Part shown: positions 44,013 through 52,045 of the stretch, in pieces
How positions within the stretch are numbered: the stretch's first letter is position 1
Layout: every line of letters begins with the position of its first letter
DNA from: RHKX01 sp963823275
GTDB taxonomy: Bacteria; Actinomycetota; Thermoleophilia; Solirubrobacterales; 70-9
Reading direction: 5' to 3'
Assembly (NCBI GenBank): GCA_963823275.1
Contig: CAWGKW010000001.1
Coordinates: 992,001-1,056,000 of the forward strand
DNA length: 64,000 bases
The notes under the pieces: model-generated
Seen by the model: only the letters and a program-made list of their open reading frames with translations
Database searches by the model: none
What the model was told of the DNA's origin: nothing
Translations under genes and position numbers: made by a program

Positions 44013-44266
44013 CCGATCGGCAGGCAGGTCAACACGGCGAGCATCACCTGCGGACCCCGACGAGCGAACTTCCCCACGAGGAGAAGCTCCGCCGACAGGC
44101 TCGCCATGTTCAGATCCTCAGCGGAGTCATGCTGCTCGTGCTCACGATGCTGATCTACAGCGCCCTGTTCGATCTCGACAGCTGGTCGGAGTGGGTCGTC
44201 TTCGGCGCGATCTGCGCGGTTGCGGTCGGTACGATGATCGCCGTCAGCACCAGCGGCCAGAAGTGA
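44009..44266 (+). CDS. Small two-helix membrane protein
   Basis: 85 aa, N-terminal hydrophilic part (HLRTPTSELPHEEKLRRQA), two helices (ILSGVMLLVLTMLIYSALF and WVVFGAICAVAVGTMIAVS). Translationally coupled to the preceding 2TM gene by a 4-bp overlap; the two probably act together. Function unknown. Confidence 0.65.
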   Translation: MTDRQAGQHGEHHLRTPTSELPHEEKLRRQARHVQILSGVMLLVLTMLIYSALFDLDSWSEWVVFGAICAVAVGTMIAVSTSGQK

Positions 44267-44297
44267 AACAGGGGTGCTCTGGATAGGCTCTGGCCGC

Positions 44298-45374
44298 ATG
44301 GCGGGGGAGATCGAGTACTCGTGGCGGCATCTCCTGGAGGTCCGTAGCGCCGATCTTCACCCGATTACCGATATGGGGTTGGCGAAACGGGTCGGCGGGA
44401 TCTCCTGGCTGGGGGGAGCTCTCGCCTCGCTGATTCTGATCCCGCTCGCGCCGCCGGACCAGTCATCGGTCGGCGAAGCGGGCTGGGTGATCGCCGCGGC
44501 CGTCCTGCTCTCTGCGACTCTCTACGGCGTCCGGCTCCTGCGCGCCGCCCGCCCGGGGTCCGGCCCGGATGTTCGACCGCGCGAGATCCTTCTCTTCGAC
44601 TACGTCGCGATCGCCTTCATCACGATCTTCAGCGTGCTGGGCGGGGACCAGGGTCCTTACGAGCAGCTCTTCGTCCTTGCGGCGATCTATACCGCGGCCG
44701 TGTTCTCTCCCCGGGCCACTGCCGCCTACATGGTCGCGGTCGCCGCAGCGCTTGTGGTCGTGCTGTTGGCCGATAGCACCGAGACGGTCGCCGAGCAATT
44801 GGCCCGCCTGGTCATCTGGAGCGGTCTGGCCATGGCGACATCGATGCTGATGGTCAGACAGAGGCTCGAGCGCGCCGCTCTGCAGGAGCGTGGGGAGGAG
44901 GCTCAGGTACAGGCCCGCGCCGACCCGCTCACGGGCCTGGGCAACCGGCGGGCATTCGATGAGGCTCTGCGGGCGGCGGCCCATCGGGCCGCCCGCAACA
45001 GGCAGGCGCTGAGCGTGATCATCGCCGACGTGGAGGCCTTCAAGATGGTCAACGACGTCTACGGCTTGGACGCCGGCGATCGTCTGTTGCAGGAGGTGGC
45101 GAGCACGCTCGACGCCGCGGTGCGTTCGCCCGACGCGTGCTTCCGGTGGGGGGGCGACGAGTTCGTGGTCCTCGCCGATGTCGGCGGTCGCGATGCGGGG
45201 CACCTGGGCGAGCGCCTCAGCGATGAGGTCCGCCGCAATTGCGTGCGGCCCGACGGTCAACCCGTCCGTCTTCACGTCGGTGCCTCCGAGTTCGACCCGA
45301 AGTCCGACGATCCCGAGTACATCCTGGGGGTTGCAAGTCGGGCGATGAAGCCCGACCGTGGCCGACGCGGCTAG
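44298..45374 (+). CDS. Membrane-bound diguanylate cyclase (GGDEF)
   Basis: 358 aa. Five or six helices in residues 40-200 form a membrane sensor (no recognisable ligand domain). The GGDEF domain follows: DPLTGLGNRRAFDEAL, VIIADVEAFKMVNDVYG with Mg/nucleotide residues, and the active site RWGGDEFVVL. An intact inhibitory I-site RSPD lies five residues before GGDEF, so product feedback is likely. No EAL domain. ATG 44298 has TAGGCT 8 nt upstream. Confidence 0.93.
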   Translation: MAGEIEYSWRHLLEVRSADLHPITDMGLAKRVGGISWLGGALASLILIPLAPPDQSSVGEAGWVIAAAVLLSATLYGVRLLRAARPGSGPDVRPREILLFDYVAIAFITIFSVLGGDQGPYEQLFVLAAIYTAAVFSPRATAAYMVAVAAALVVVLLADSTETVAEQLARLVIWSGLAMATSMLMVRQRLERAALQERGEEAQVQARADPLTGLGNRRAFDEALRAAAHRAARNRQALSVIIADVEAFKMVNDVYGLDAGDRLLQEVASTLDAAVRSPDACFRWGGDEFVVLADVGGRDAGHLGERLSDEVRRNCVRPDGQPVRLHVGASEFDPKSDDPEYILGVASRAMKPDRGRRG

Positions 45375-45387
45375 GCTAGACCCACCG

Positions 45388-45470
45388 GCCGGAGTGGCGG
45401 AATGGCAGACGCGATCGGCTCAAAATCGATTGTCCGAAAGGACGTGTGGGTTCGAATCCCACCTCCGGTA
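45388..45470 (+). tRNA. tRNA-Leu(CAA)
   Basis: 83 nt, class II with a long variable arm (TGTCCGAAAGGACG). Acceptor GCCGGAG/CTCCGGT; anticodon stem ATCGG/TCGAT with loop CTCAAAA giving CAA. Discriminator A. Confidence 0.93.
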
Positions 45471-45514
45471 TCGCCGCTCTGCTGAGTGGCTGACGGTCGC
45501 TAACGTCATGGGCC

Positions 45515-46210
45515 ATGTGCGGGCGATTCACGCTGACCAACCCGAACCCGAGACTCCTCGCCTCGCGCTTCGACCTCGACGGCTCGTTTGAGATCAACGA
45601 ACGCCCCCGGTTCAACATCGCCCCCACCGACCCCGTGATCGCGATCCGGCGGCGTGAGGATGCGACGGGCAACGAGGCCGGTCTGTTGCGGTGGGGTCTC
45701 GTTCCCGGGCTTTGGGCGGAGCGGAAGGGCCAGCGCCCGCTGATCAACGCCCGGGCGGAGACGGTCTCGAGGCAGCCGGCGTTCAAGGAGTCCTTCGAGC
45801 GACGGCGGTGCCTGATCCCCGCCGACGGTTTCTATGAGTGGCGGAAGGACCCGGAGGGTAAGCGCCCGGTTTGGTTCAGCCTCTCCGGCGAACCGGACGG
45901 CGGTCTGTTCGCCTTCGCCGGGATCTGGGCCCAACTCGAGCGCGACGGCGTGGAGCCGCTGACGAGCTGCGCGCTGATCACATGCCCGCCGAACCCGACG
46001 GTCAGCCCTGTGCACGACCGGATGCCGGTGGTGCTCGATCGCGCGGCCGAGGCGGATTGGATCGATCCCGATGCGAAGCCGGCGGACCTGATCGAGCTGC
46101 TGCGGCCGCCACCGGGCGACGCACTGACCTCCCGCGACGTCGGCGACGCGGTGAACGACAGTCGCGCCGACGGGCCGCATCTGCTCGAGCCACCGATGCA
46201 GCTCTTCTGA
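45515..46210 (+). CDS. SOS response-associated peptidase (SRAP, HMCES/YedK)
   Basis: 231 aa. It begins with the obligatory MCGRF, whose Cys2 forms a thiazolidine cross-link with abasic sites. Further landmarks: RFNIAPTDPVIAI, LRWGLVPGLW, NARAETV, CLIPADGFYEW and the catalytic PVHDRMPVVL. It protects abasic sites in single-stranded DNA. ATG 45515 with TAACGT 8 nt upstream. No cysteine other than Cys2 is needed for the activity. Confidence 0.94.
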   Translation: MCGRFTLTNPNPRLLASRFDLDGSFEINERPRFNIAPTDPVIAIRRREDATGNEAGLLRWGLVPGLWAERKGQRPLINARAETVSRQPAFKESFERRRCLIPADGFYEWRKDPEGKRPVWFSLSGEPDGGLFAFAGIWAQLERDGVEPLTSCALITCPPNPTVSPVHDRMPVVLDRAAEADWIDPDAKPADLIELLRPPPGDALTSRDVGDAVNDSRADGPHLLEPPMQLF

Positions 46211-46256
46211 GCCGACGCGCTCGCGCGAGCCGGTTCCCTGCCAGTCGACCTCCCGC

Positions 46257-46898
46257 CTAGACCGCGGGGTTGGGTTGAGGGCCGTCGGCCCAGTCGTCGG
46301 CGTCGTCGGCGTCGAGGGGAGCTGTTCGGCCCCCGAGATCGGTAGGCGCGGCCGGCTCCTGGTGGCGGCGGCCCGGGATGCTCTCCTCGATGCCGCCGGG
46401 CGGAGGGGGAGCCGCGGGGGGGCCACCGGCGATCGGGCGTTCCTCTTCGATGCTCCAAGCCTGGTTGAAGCCGACCATCGAAACCACGACCAGAAGGAAC
46501 TGGACCGGGATCACGATCACCGTCAACAGCCCGAGCAGGTCCTCGGGGAGCGCCGGAGAATCGAGGCCGGGCTTGTCGCGGGCGAACCAGGCTCCTGCCG
46601 CCACCGTGGCGAAGATGATCATGATCACCGACAACGCCGCGGCGACGGGGAGGACACCGCGGTTCCAGCGTATGACGAGGAAGGCGAAGAGGACGTAGAG
46701 GAGTGCCCAGCCGATCGTCATCAGGCCGACGGTGGTGCTCTGAAGCTGCTCCCAGCCGCCGAGGGTGATGATCACGAGCAGGGCGGCGGAGATCAGCAGT
46801 ACGAACGCGATGATCGCCTTCGTCGTCTTCGACTCCGGCTTCTCCCTGTTCGGGCGCCAGAGCTCGTAGCCCTCGCGCGCCTGCAGAACCTGTTGCAT
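46257..46898 (-). CDS. Multi-pass membrane protein of unknown function
   Basis: 213 aa from ATG 46898, supported by TATGCT 8 nt upstream. Four or five helices (AIIAFVLLISAALLVIITLG, TVGLMTIGWALLYVLFAFLVI, AALSVIMIIFATVAAGAWF, LTVIVIPVQFLLVVVSMVG) and a Pro- and Asp-rich cytoplasmic tail (APPPPGGIEE ... DADDADDWADG). No family recognised. Confidence 0.68.
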   Translation of the reverse strand: MQQVLQAREGYELWRPNREKPESKTTKAIIAFVLLISAALLVIITLGGWEQLQSTTVGLMTIGWALLYVLFAFLVIRWNRGVLPVAAALSVIMIIFATVAAGAWFARDKPGLDSPALPEDLLGLLTVIVIPVQFLLVVVSMVGFNQAWSIEEERPIAGGPPAAPPPPGGIEESIPGRRHQEPAAPTDLGGRTAPLDADDADDWADGPQPNPAV

Positions 46899-46968
46899 CG
46901 CCGTCAAGCATATGAAGTTCGGCGGTCACACGCAGCGGGTGCCGCTGGCGACCTAGACTGCGCCTGCG

Positions 46969-47052
46969 GCGGGCGTGGTGAAACTGGTAGACACGCCGGC
47001 TTTAGGTGCCGGTGCTCGCAAGAGCTTGGGGGTTCGAGTCCCTCCGCCCGCA
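46969..47052 (+). tRNA. tRNA-Leu(TAG)
   Basis: 84 nt with long variable arm. Acceptor GCGGGCG/CGCCCGC; anticodon stem CCGGC/GCCGG with loop TTTAGGT giving TAG. T loop GGTTCGAGTCC. Confidence 0.93.
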
Positions 47053-47196
47053 TCACTCCCTCGGGCCGGCGAATCGGCCCGGCATCGTGGCGCTCCGTGC
47101 GCCGCGACCCGCACCTTCGCCGAGCTCGATCCCGAGCATGGAGCGGGCGCAAACCACGGCTGGCCCGACGGTCGGCGCGCTAGGATCACCGCCTCC

Positions 47197-47269
47197 GGGG
47201 CAGTGGTGTCAATGGTCAACATGCCGGTCTCCAAAACCGGTGATTCAGGTTCGAGTCCTGGCTGCCCCG
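47197..47269 (+). tRNA. tRNA-Trp(CCA)
   Basis: 73 nt. Acceptor GGGGCAG/CTGCCCC; anticodon stem CCGGT/ACCGG with loop CTCCAAA giving CCA; T loop GGTTCGAGTCC; discriminator G at 47269. The next gene starts 1 nt later. Confidence 0.95.
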
Positions 47270-47270
47270 T

Positions 47271-48200
47271 TTGAAGCTCCATCGCGTACTTGCGCTGTTG
47301 CAGAACGCGATCAGCGGACTCGCCCGCCATCGCGGCACGCAGTCGGCGGCGAGCATGTCCTACTACGCGCTGTTCTCGATCTTCCCGACCGCGATCGTGC
47401 TGACCGCGATCCTCGGCCTCGTGCTCGACTCCGCAACCGTGCAGACCGACGTCGTCGACTTCCTGCTCGACTCGCTGCCGCTGAGCGACGACCCTCAGAC
47501 CCGTACCGACCTCGAGGCCCTCGTCGTGGGCGTCACCGGCAATTCCGGCGCGGTCGGGATCTTCGGCGCGATCACCCTGCTGATCTCCGCCAGCGCGCTG
47601 GTCAGCGCCACCCGCAACTCGATCGACACGGTCTTCGCCGGAGAGGTCACGAGGGGGGCGCTACGCGGAAAGGCACTCGATGTGCTCCTGGTTCTCGCGA
47701 TCGGGTTGCTCTTCATCATCTCGTTCGCCGCGACGATCGTCACGCAGTTCGACCTCGGCCCCGACAGCGGGGTCATCGGGGTGATCGAGACCATCCTCTC
47801 GGCCAGCGGCATCCTCCTGCCTCTGGTTCTCGGCACGATCGTGTTCTCGGTCGCCTACACGATCCTGCCGGTCCAACGACAGGCGCTCCGCGACGTCTGG
47901 CCGGGGGTGCTGTTCGCCGTGATCGCCTACGAGGCGGTGAAGCTGGCCTTCTCCTTCTACCTGGAGAACTTCGCCAACTACGACGCCGTCTACGGCTCCC
48001 TCGGCGCCGTCATGGCCTTCATGGTGTTCGTCTATCTCGCCTCCATCGTCTTCCTCGTGGGAGCCGAGATCGCCTTCCTCTGGCCGCAGGTCCGCCGCGG
48101 GGACTTCGATCCAGGCGACGACGACGATCGCAGCCCACCTGCCGTGAACGTCCGGGACCTCGCGCGCAGCTTGTTCAAGCGCAACCCCGCGGATCGCTGA
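47271..48200 (+). CDS. YihY/BrkB (UPF0761) family membrane protein
   Basis: 309 aa with about six helices. Landmarks: AISGLARHRGTQSAASMSYYALFSIFP (R-x4-A-x2-YY-F-F-P-x of the family), and the late WPGVLFAVIAYEAVKLAFSFYL and YGSLGAVMAFMVFVYLASIVFLVGAEIAF with the conserved G-x-E-x-A end. The TTG at 47271 lies 1 nt after tRNA-Trp, so the mRNA is probably released by tRNA 3' processing (inference). No RBS space exists upstream. Confidence 0.85.
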   Translation: MKLHRVLALLQNAISGLARHRGTQSAASMSYYALFSIFPTAIVLTAILGLVLDSATVQTDVVDFLLDSLPLSDDPQTRTDLEALVVGVTGNSGAVGIFGAITLLISASALVSATRNSIDTVFAGEVTRGALRGKALDVLLVLAIGLLFIISFAATIVTQFDLGPDSGVIGVIETILSASGILLPLVLGTIVFSVAYTILPVQRQALRDVWPGVLFAVIAYEAVKLAFSFYLENFANYDAVYGSLGAVMAFMVFVYLASIVFLVGAEIAFLWPQVRRGDFDPGDDDDRSPPAVNVRDLARSLFKRNPADR

Positions 48201-48290
48201 TCACGCCCGGTAGGCAGGGGCTGATTACGACTTGGGTCCAGTTCCCGGGCCGAGGCTTGACTTCGACGCCCGCGGGGTCGAAGGCAGGGT

Positions 48291-48863
48291 ATGTGGACCA
48301 TCCCCAGCGCGAGAATGATCGCGGTCGGTTTCGCGCTTGCGTTGCTGATGCTGCCGCTGGCCGCCGCGGTGTCTCCCGCGGATTCACAGGCCGCGGAATG
48401 CCGCGGCGGCGCCGCGGCGCCGGCCAAGCTGAAGCAGCGTGAGGCTGCCAAGGCCGTCCTCTGCCTCCTCAACAAGGAGCGGCGGGCCCACGGACTCAGG
48501 CAGCTCCGTCGCCAGCGCGAACAGGCCGAGGCAGCCGGCAAGCACACCGAGGTGATGATCCGGGATCGCTGCTTCTCTCACCAATGCCCAGGTGAGAGCG
48601 ACCTGGCCGGTCGTCTCGTCCGAGCCAACTACCTTCCCTGCAACTGCTCGTGGGGGATCGGGGAGAACATCGCCTACGGCAACGGCAGGCTCGGCTCACC
48701 GCGCAGGATCGTGGACGCTTGGATGCACAGCTCCGATCACCGGGCCAACATCCTCAACCGCAGCTACCAGCACATCGGGATCGGAGTCGCGTGGGGAACG
48801 CCGTCCGGCGGGCGTGATCGCGGCTCCGCCACCTACACAACCGACTTCGGCTACAGGCGCTAG
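48291..48863 (+). CDS. Secreted CAP-domain (SCP/PR1-like) protein 1
   Basis: 190 aa with a signal peptide (RMIAVGFALALLMLPLAAAV, AQA-type end). The CAP domain has LCLLNKERRAHGLRQL, RCFSHQCPG with the first His, a Cys-rich YLPCNCSWGIGENIAYG (the GENI strand), and IVDAWMHSSDHRANIL with the H-x-x-N-I-L motif. The His/Glu constellation of CAP is present. The family includes secreted proteins acting outside the cell; role unknown. Confidence 0.88.
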   Translation: MWTIPSARMIAVGFALALLMLPLAAAVSPADSQAAECRGGAAAPAKLKQREAAKAVLCLLNKERRAHGLRQLRRQREQAEAAGKHTEVMIRDRCFSHQCPGESDLAGRLVRANYLPCNCSWGIGENIAYGNGRLGSPRRIVDAWMHSSDHRANILNRSYQHIGIGVAWGTPSGGRDRGSATYTTDFGYRR

Positions 48864-48869
48864 CCCCAA

Positions 48870-48875
48870 TACCGT
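48870..48875 (+). promoter_or_regulatory. Probable -10 box of the MFS gene (leaderless)
   Basis: TACCGT with a 6-nt spacer to GTG 48882. Confidence 0.4.
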
Positions 48876-48881
48876 GGGCGG

Positions 48882-50075
48882 GTGCCCACGGTCACATCCA
48901 TCTCCGAGAGGTCCCGCCGGGCGACCCTGACGATCGCGATATCGGCGATCGCACTCGAGACCGCATTGCTCGGGATGGTCGCCCCGCTGTTGCCCGAGAT
49001 CGAGCGGCGAACCGGCGCCGGAGACGAGGCGCTCGCCCTCGCACTCGCCGCCTACGCGATTCCGATCCTGATCATCTCGATCCCGGTCGGACGCCTCGCC
49101 GACCGGATCGGCCGTCGGCCGCTGCTGCTGGGTGGCCTCGTGCTGACCGGGCTCGGCTCCATCCTGATCGCCATCTCCGGGGCGCTGCCGCCGCTGTTGA
49201 TCGGCCGGGCCGTCCAGGGCATCGGCTCCACGCTGAGCTGGGTCGCCGCGCTCGCGCTCGTCTCCGACCTCGCTCGGCCTGGCCGGAAGGGAGAGGCGAT
49301 CGGCTTCGCCCTCGCCGCCAACAGCCTCGGCGCGATCGGCGGACCGGCGCTCGGCGGGGTCGTCGGCGGGGCAGTCTCGTTCGAAGCCCCCTTTCTGCTC
49401 GTCAGCGGGATCGCCGCGTCGCTGTTCGCCATCGGCTTCTTCGTGCTCCCACGCTCGATCCCGGCTTCCGGTAAGGCGCAGGGTGTCCGCGGCGTAGGTT
49501 CGCTCTTCCGGCGAAGCGCGGCGCTTCCGGCGGCGGTCGCCATCGTCGGGGCCGCGATCCTCGGGCTGATCGACTTCGTGATCCCCCTCGACCTCGATCG
49601 GGAGTTCGGAACCTCGGCGACGACGATCGGACTGCTCTTTGCGGCGGTCGCTCTGGTGGACGCTGCTGTATCGCCGTTCGCCGGCGCGGCTGGAGATCGC
49701 CTGGGACGCCGCCCCGTTGCGTTCACCGGATCGGTGATCATGGCCGTCTCGGGCCTTCTGCTCGTGGTCCTCGGGGGGCTGGCCGGCACCGCCGTGGCGC
49801 TCGGTGTCCTGGCCTTCGGCCTCGCCGCTACGTTCGCCGCCACGGTTCCGTGGCTCGACGAGGCGTTCGGCGAGCTCGACCGAGGGCTCGCCTACGGCGG
49901 CCTGAACCTGGTCTACGCGCTCGGCTACACCCTCGGGCCCCTGCTGGGCGGTTGGCTGCTCGCCAACGTGAGCGCGGAGTCAGCCTATGTCCTGATTGCC
50001 GTGGTCCCGACCGCCTTGGCCGTTACGCTCGCGACCTCATGGGCCTCAGCTCGAGGGGTTCGAGAGTGTAAGTGA
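48882..50075 (+). CDS. Major facilitator superfamily exporter
   Basis: 397 aa, twelve helices. Loop 2-3 has the MFS motif GRLADRIGRRPLLLGG and the equivalent half-two loop GAAGDRLGRRPVAFTG; helix 5 carries GPALGGVVGG, the motif C typical of drug:H+ antiporters. GTG start; it lies between two CAP-domain genes. Substrate unknown. Confidence 0.9.
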   Translation: MPTVTSISERSRRATLTIAISAIALETALLGMVAPLLPEIERRTGAGDEALALALAAYAIPILIISIPVGRLADRIGRRPLLLGGLVLTGLGSILIAISGALPPLLIGRAVQGIGSTLSWVAALALVSDLARPGRKGEAIGFALAANSLGAIGGPALGGVVGGAVSFEAPFLLVSGIAASLFAIGFFVLPRSIPASGKAQGVRGVGSLFRRSAALPAAVAIVGAAILGLIDFVIPLDLDREFGTSATTIGLLFAAVALVDAAVSPFAGAAGDRLGRRPVAFTGSVIMAVSGLLLVVLGGLAGTAVALGVLAFGLAATFAATVPWLDEAFGELDRGLAYGGLNLVYALGYTLGPLLGGWLLANVSAESAYVLIAVVPTALAVTLATSWASARGVRECK

Positions 50076-50146
50076 ATCTTATGTCCATCCTTAGGGTCTG
50101 CTAATACTTTTCGGCCCCGGCGTCGAATAGGTCGCCACCCCCCAAG

Positions 50147-50722
50147 ATGAACCCGACCCGAGCCCGACACCTGATCGTTCTCCCGCTGGCCGCGATCGCA
50201 TTGGCCGTCGCCGCCTTCGGGGCGTGGTCGGTTTCGTCCCCCGCATCGGCGCTCGCCGCCGGCTGCTCCGGTGCCGACAAGGGCCCCCGCAAGATTTCGA
50301 GCAAGAAGGCGGCCCAGCTCGTGGTCTGCCTCGTCAACCAGCAGCGGTCGAAGCGTGGGATGTCCAGGCTCAGCTACAACGGGGAGCTTGCCAGGGCGGC
50401 GCGAAGCCACTCGAAGCAGATGCAGAAGACCGATTGCTTCGACCACACCTGCCCGGGGGAGGCGGCGCTTACAGGCCGCTACCAGCGCGCTGATTACCTG
50501 CCATGCAGCTGTAGCTGGGGGGTCAGCGAGAACATCGGCTGGGGCTCTGGGGGAAAGGGATCTCCGCGTAGGATCGTCAAGGCCTGGATGGGCAGCCCGC
50601 CACATCGGGCCAACATCCTCGGCCCCTACGAACACGCCGGCGCCGGGGTCCGCTGGGGATCTCCACAGCACCGCAAGTCCCATGCCGGGACCTACACGCT
50701 CGACTTCGGCTACAAGCGCTGA
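50147..50722 (+). CDS. Secreted CAP-domain (SCP/PR1-like) protein 2
   Basis: 191 aa, paralogue of the gene at 48291: signal peptide (HLIVLPLAAIALAVAAFG), VCLVNQQRSKRGMSRLSYNG, CFDHTCPGEAALTGRYQ, YLPCSCSWGVSENIGWG and IVKAWMGSPPHRANILGP. Both share the unusual LPC-x-CSWG insert with two cysteines in front of the EN(I) strand and the ending DFGYKR/DFGYRR. The 5' region has TAATACT at 50103-50109, 37 nt before the ATG, a likely -10 element. Confidence 0.88.
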   Translation: MNPTRARHLIVLPLAAIALAVAAFGAWSVSSPASALAAGCSGADKGPRKISSKKAAQLVVCLVNQQRSKRGMSRLSYNGELARAARSHSKQMQKTDCFDHTCPGEAALTGRYQRADYLPCSCSWGVSENIGWGSGGKGSPRRIVKAWMGSPPHRANILGPYEHAGAGVRWGSPQHRKSHAGTYTLDFGYKR

Positions 50723-50738
50723 CCGGCTTCCTCCGGGC

Positions 50739-50772
50739 CGGGGACTTCCGTCAGATGACGAACGAGTCCCCG
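50739..50772 (+). terminator. Nested hairpin downstream of CAP gene 2
   Basis: Outer arms CGGGGACT (50739-50746) and AGTCCCCG (50765-50772) are perfectly complementary; the inner part CGTCA-GA-TGACG (50749-50760) forms a second perfect stem. No T tract follows. It may end the CAP transcript or be a structured leader for the tRNAs. Confidence 0.5.
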
Positions 50773-50832
50773 TGGGCGTTTCGCCACGCCGAGTAACCCG
50801 ACGGCGGAACGTCGCTTCCGGCAGACTGTCGG

Positions 50833-50850
50833 GGTCCGCATCAGCGGACC
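50833..50850 (+). terminator. Hairpin just before tRNA-Gly
   Basis: GGTCCGC-ATCA-GCGGACC, perfect 7-bp stem with a 4-nt loop, ending 2 nt before the tRNA gene. It may insulate or define the tRNA 5' end. Confidence 0.4.
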
Positions 50851-50852
50851 GT

Positions 50853-50923
50853 GCGGCGGTAGCTCAACGGTAGAGCCTCAGCCTTCCAAGCTGATGACGC
50901 GAGTTCGATTCTCGTCCGCCGCT
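50853..50923 (+). tRNA. tRNA-Gly(TCC)
   Basis: 71 nt. Acceptor GCGGCGG/CCGCCGC; anticodon stem TCAGC/GCTGA with loop CTTCCAA giving TCC; T loop AGTTCGATTCT; discriminator T. Confidence 0.94.
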
Positions 50924-50972
50924 TTCGCCTGACGGCGTCGGCGACTCCGGTGCGCCATCATGCTCGGACGCA

Positions 50973-51046
50973 CGGGGCGTGGCGCAGCTTGGTAGCGCAT
51001 TCGACTGGGGGTCGAAAGGTCGCTGGTTCAAATCCAGTCGCCCCGA
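50973..51046 (+). tRNA. tRNA-Pro(GGG), integration target
   Basis: 74 nt. Acceptor CGGGGCG/CGCCCCG; anticodon stem TTCGA/TCGAA with loop CTGGGGG giving GGG. Its 3' half recurs at 54260-54289 (30 bp exact, from 51019) and at 55084-55108 (25 bp exact, from 51001), the pattern of attachment sites of elements that integrate at tRNA 3' ends. Confidence 0.95.
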
Positions 51047-51145
51047 TAGATCGCAACGCCGCTCGGGACGCGGTCCTCGGCCGGGCGGTTCGCGACGGGG
51101 TCTCGAAGGCCTCGGCGACTGCGCCGATCGCCATCATCATCCCGA

Positions 51146-52045
51146 ATGAACGTCATAGAGACCCATAAGTTGAGCAAGCACTACGGCAGCGTTCGCGCGG
51201 TGGACCGGATCTCGTTGGCTGTGGAGCCGGGGGAGGTGTTCGGCTTCCTCGGCCCCAACGGCGCTGGAAAGACGACGACGATCCGCCTGCTGCTCGACCT
51301 GCTGCATCCGAGCGGCGGCACGGCGAGCATCTTCGGACTGGACACCCACACTCACAGCGAGGCCATCCGCGCGAGACTCGGGAACCTTCCCGGCGACTAC
51401 GCCTACGACCACCGCCTGAGCGGCCGCGAGATCGTCAGCTTCTTCGCTGAGTTGCGGGGGGTTCGCGGCCTCGGCCGCTCCCGCGAGCTTGCGGAGCGCT
51501 TCGAGGCCGATCTCGACCGCCCGCTCGGCAAACTCTCGCGCGGCAACCGACAGAAGATCGGGTTGATCCAGGCCGCGTTTCATGAGCCCGAGCTGCTGCT
51601 GCTCGACGAGCCGACCAGCAGTCTTGACCCGCTCATGCAGGACGAGTTCTTGGTGTTCGTAGCCGAGGAGCGGGAGCGTGGTGCGACGGTCTTCATCTCC
51701 TCTCACGAGCTGGACGAGGTCGAGCGCTCCTGCGATCGGGTTGGAATCATCCGCGAGGGCGCTCTCGTTGCGGTCGAGGATGTCGCCGAGGTCACCGGCC
51801 GGAGCTTCAAGCACGTGACTCTGGAGTTCGTCGAGAGCATCGACCCCACGCTTTTCCAGCGGATCGATGGGGTTCGCGACTTAAGCTGCTCCGCTTCGGG
51901 AAGGCAGATCTCCTTCAAGGCCGCCGGAGACCTCGATGAGGTGGTCAAGACCGCCGCCCGATACACGGTCGCCGACATGGAGTTGACTAGACCGACCCTC
52001 GAGGAGATCGTTCTCACCTACTACGGCCGCGGTGGGGAGCGGTGA
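51146..52045 (+). CDS. ABC transporter ATP-binding protein
   Basis: 299 aa: Walker A GPNGAGKTTTIRLLL, signature LSRGNRQKIGLIQAA (an R replaces the first G of LSGGQ), Walker B ELLLLDEPTSSLDP, H-loop SSHELDEVERSC. C-terminal extension of about 80 residues. First gene inside the putative tRNA-Pro island. It pairs with the permease that overlaps its stop (GTGA). The cassette resembles BcrA/NatA-type exporters. Confidence 0.92.
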   Translation: MNVIETHKLSKHYGSVRAVDRISLAVEPGEVFGFLGPNGAGKTTTIRLLLDLLHPSGGTASIFGLDTHTHSEAIRARLGNLPGDYAYDHRLSGREIVSFFAELRGVRGLGRSRELAERFEADLDRPLGKLSRGNRQKIGLIQAAFHEPELLLLDEPTSSLDPLMQDEFLVFVAEERERGATVFISSHELDEVERSCDRVGIIREGALVAVEDVAEVTGRSFKHVTLEFVESIDPTLFQRIDGVRDLSCSASGRQISFKAAGDLDEVVKTAARYTVADMELTRPTLEEIVLTYYGRGGER

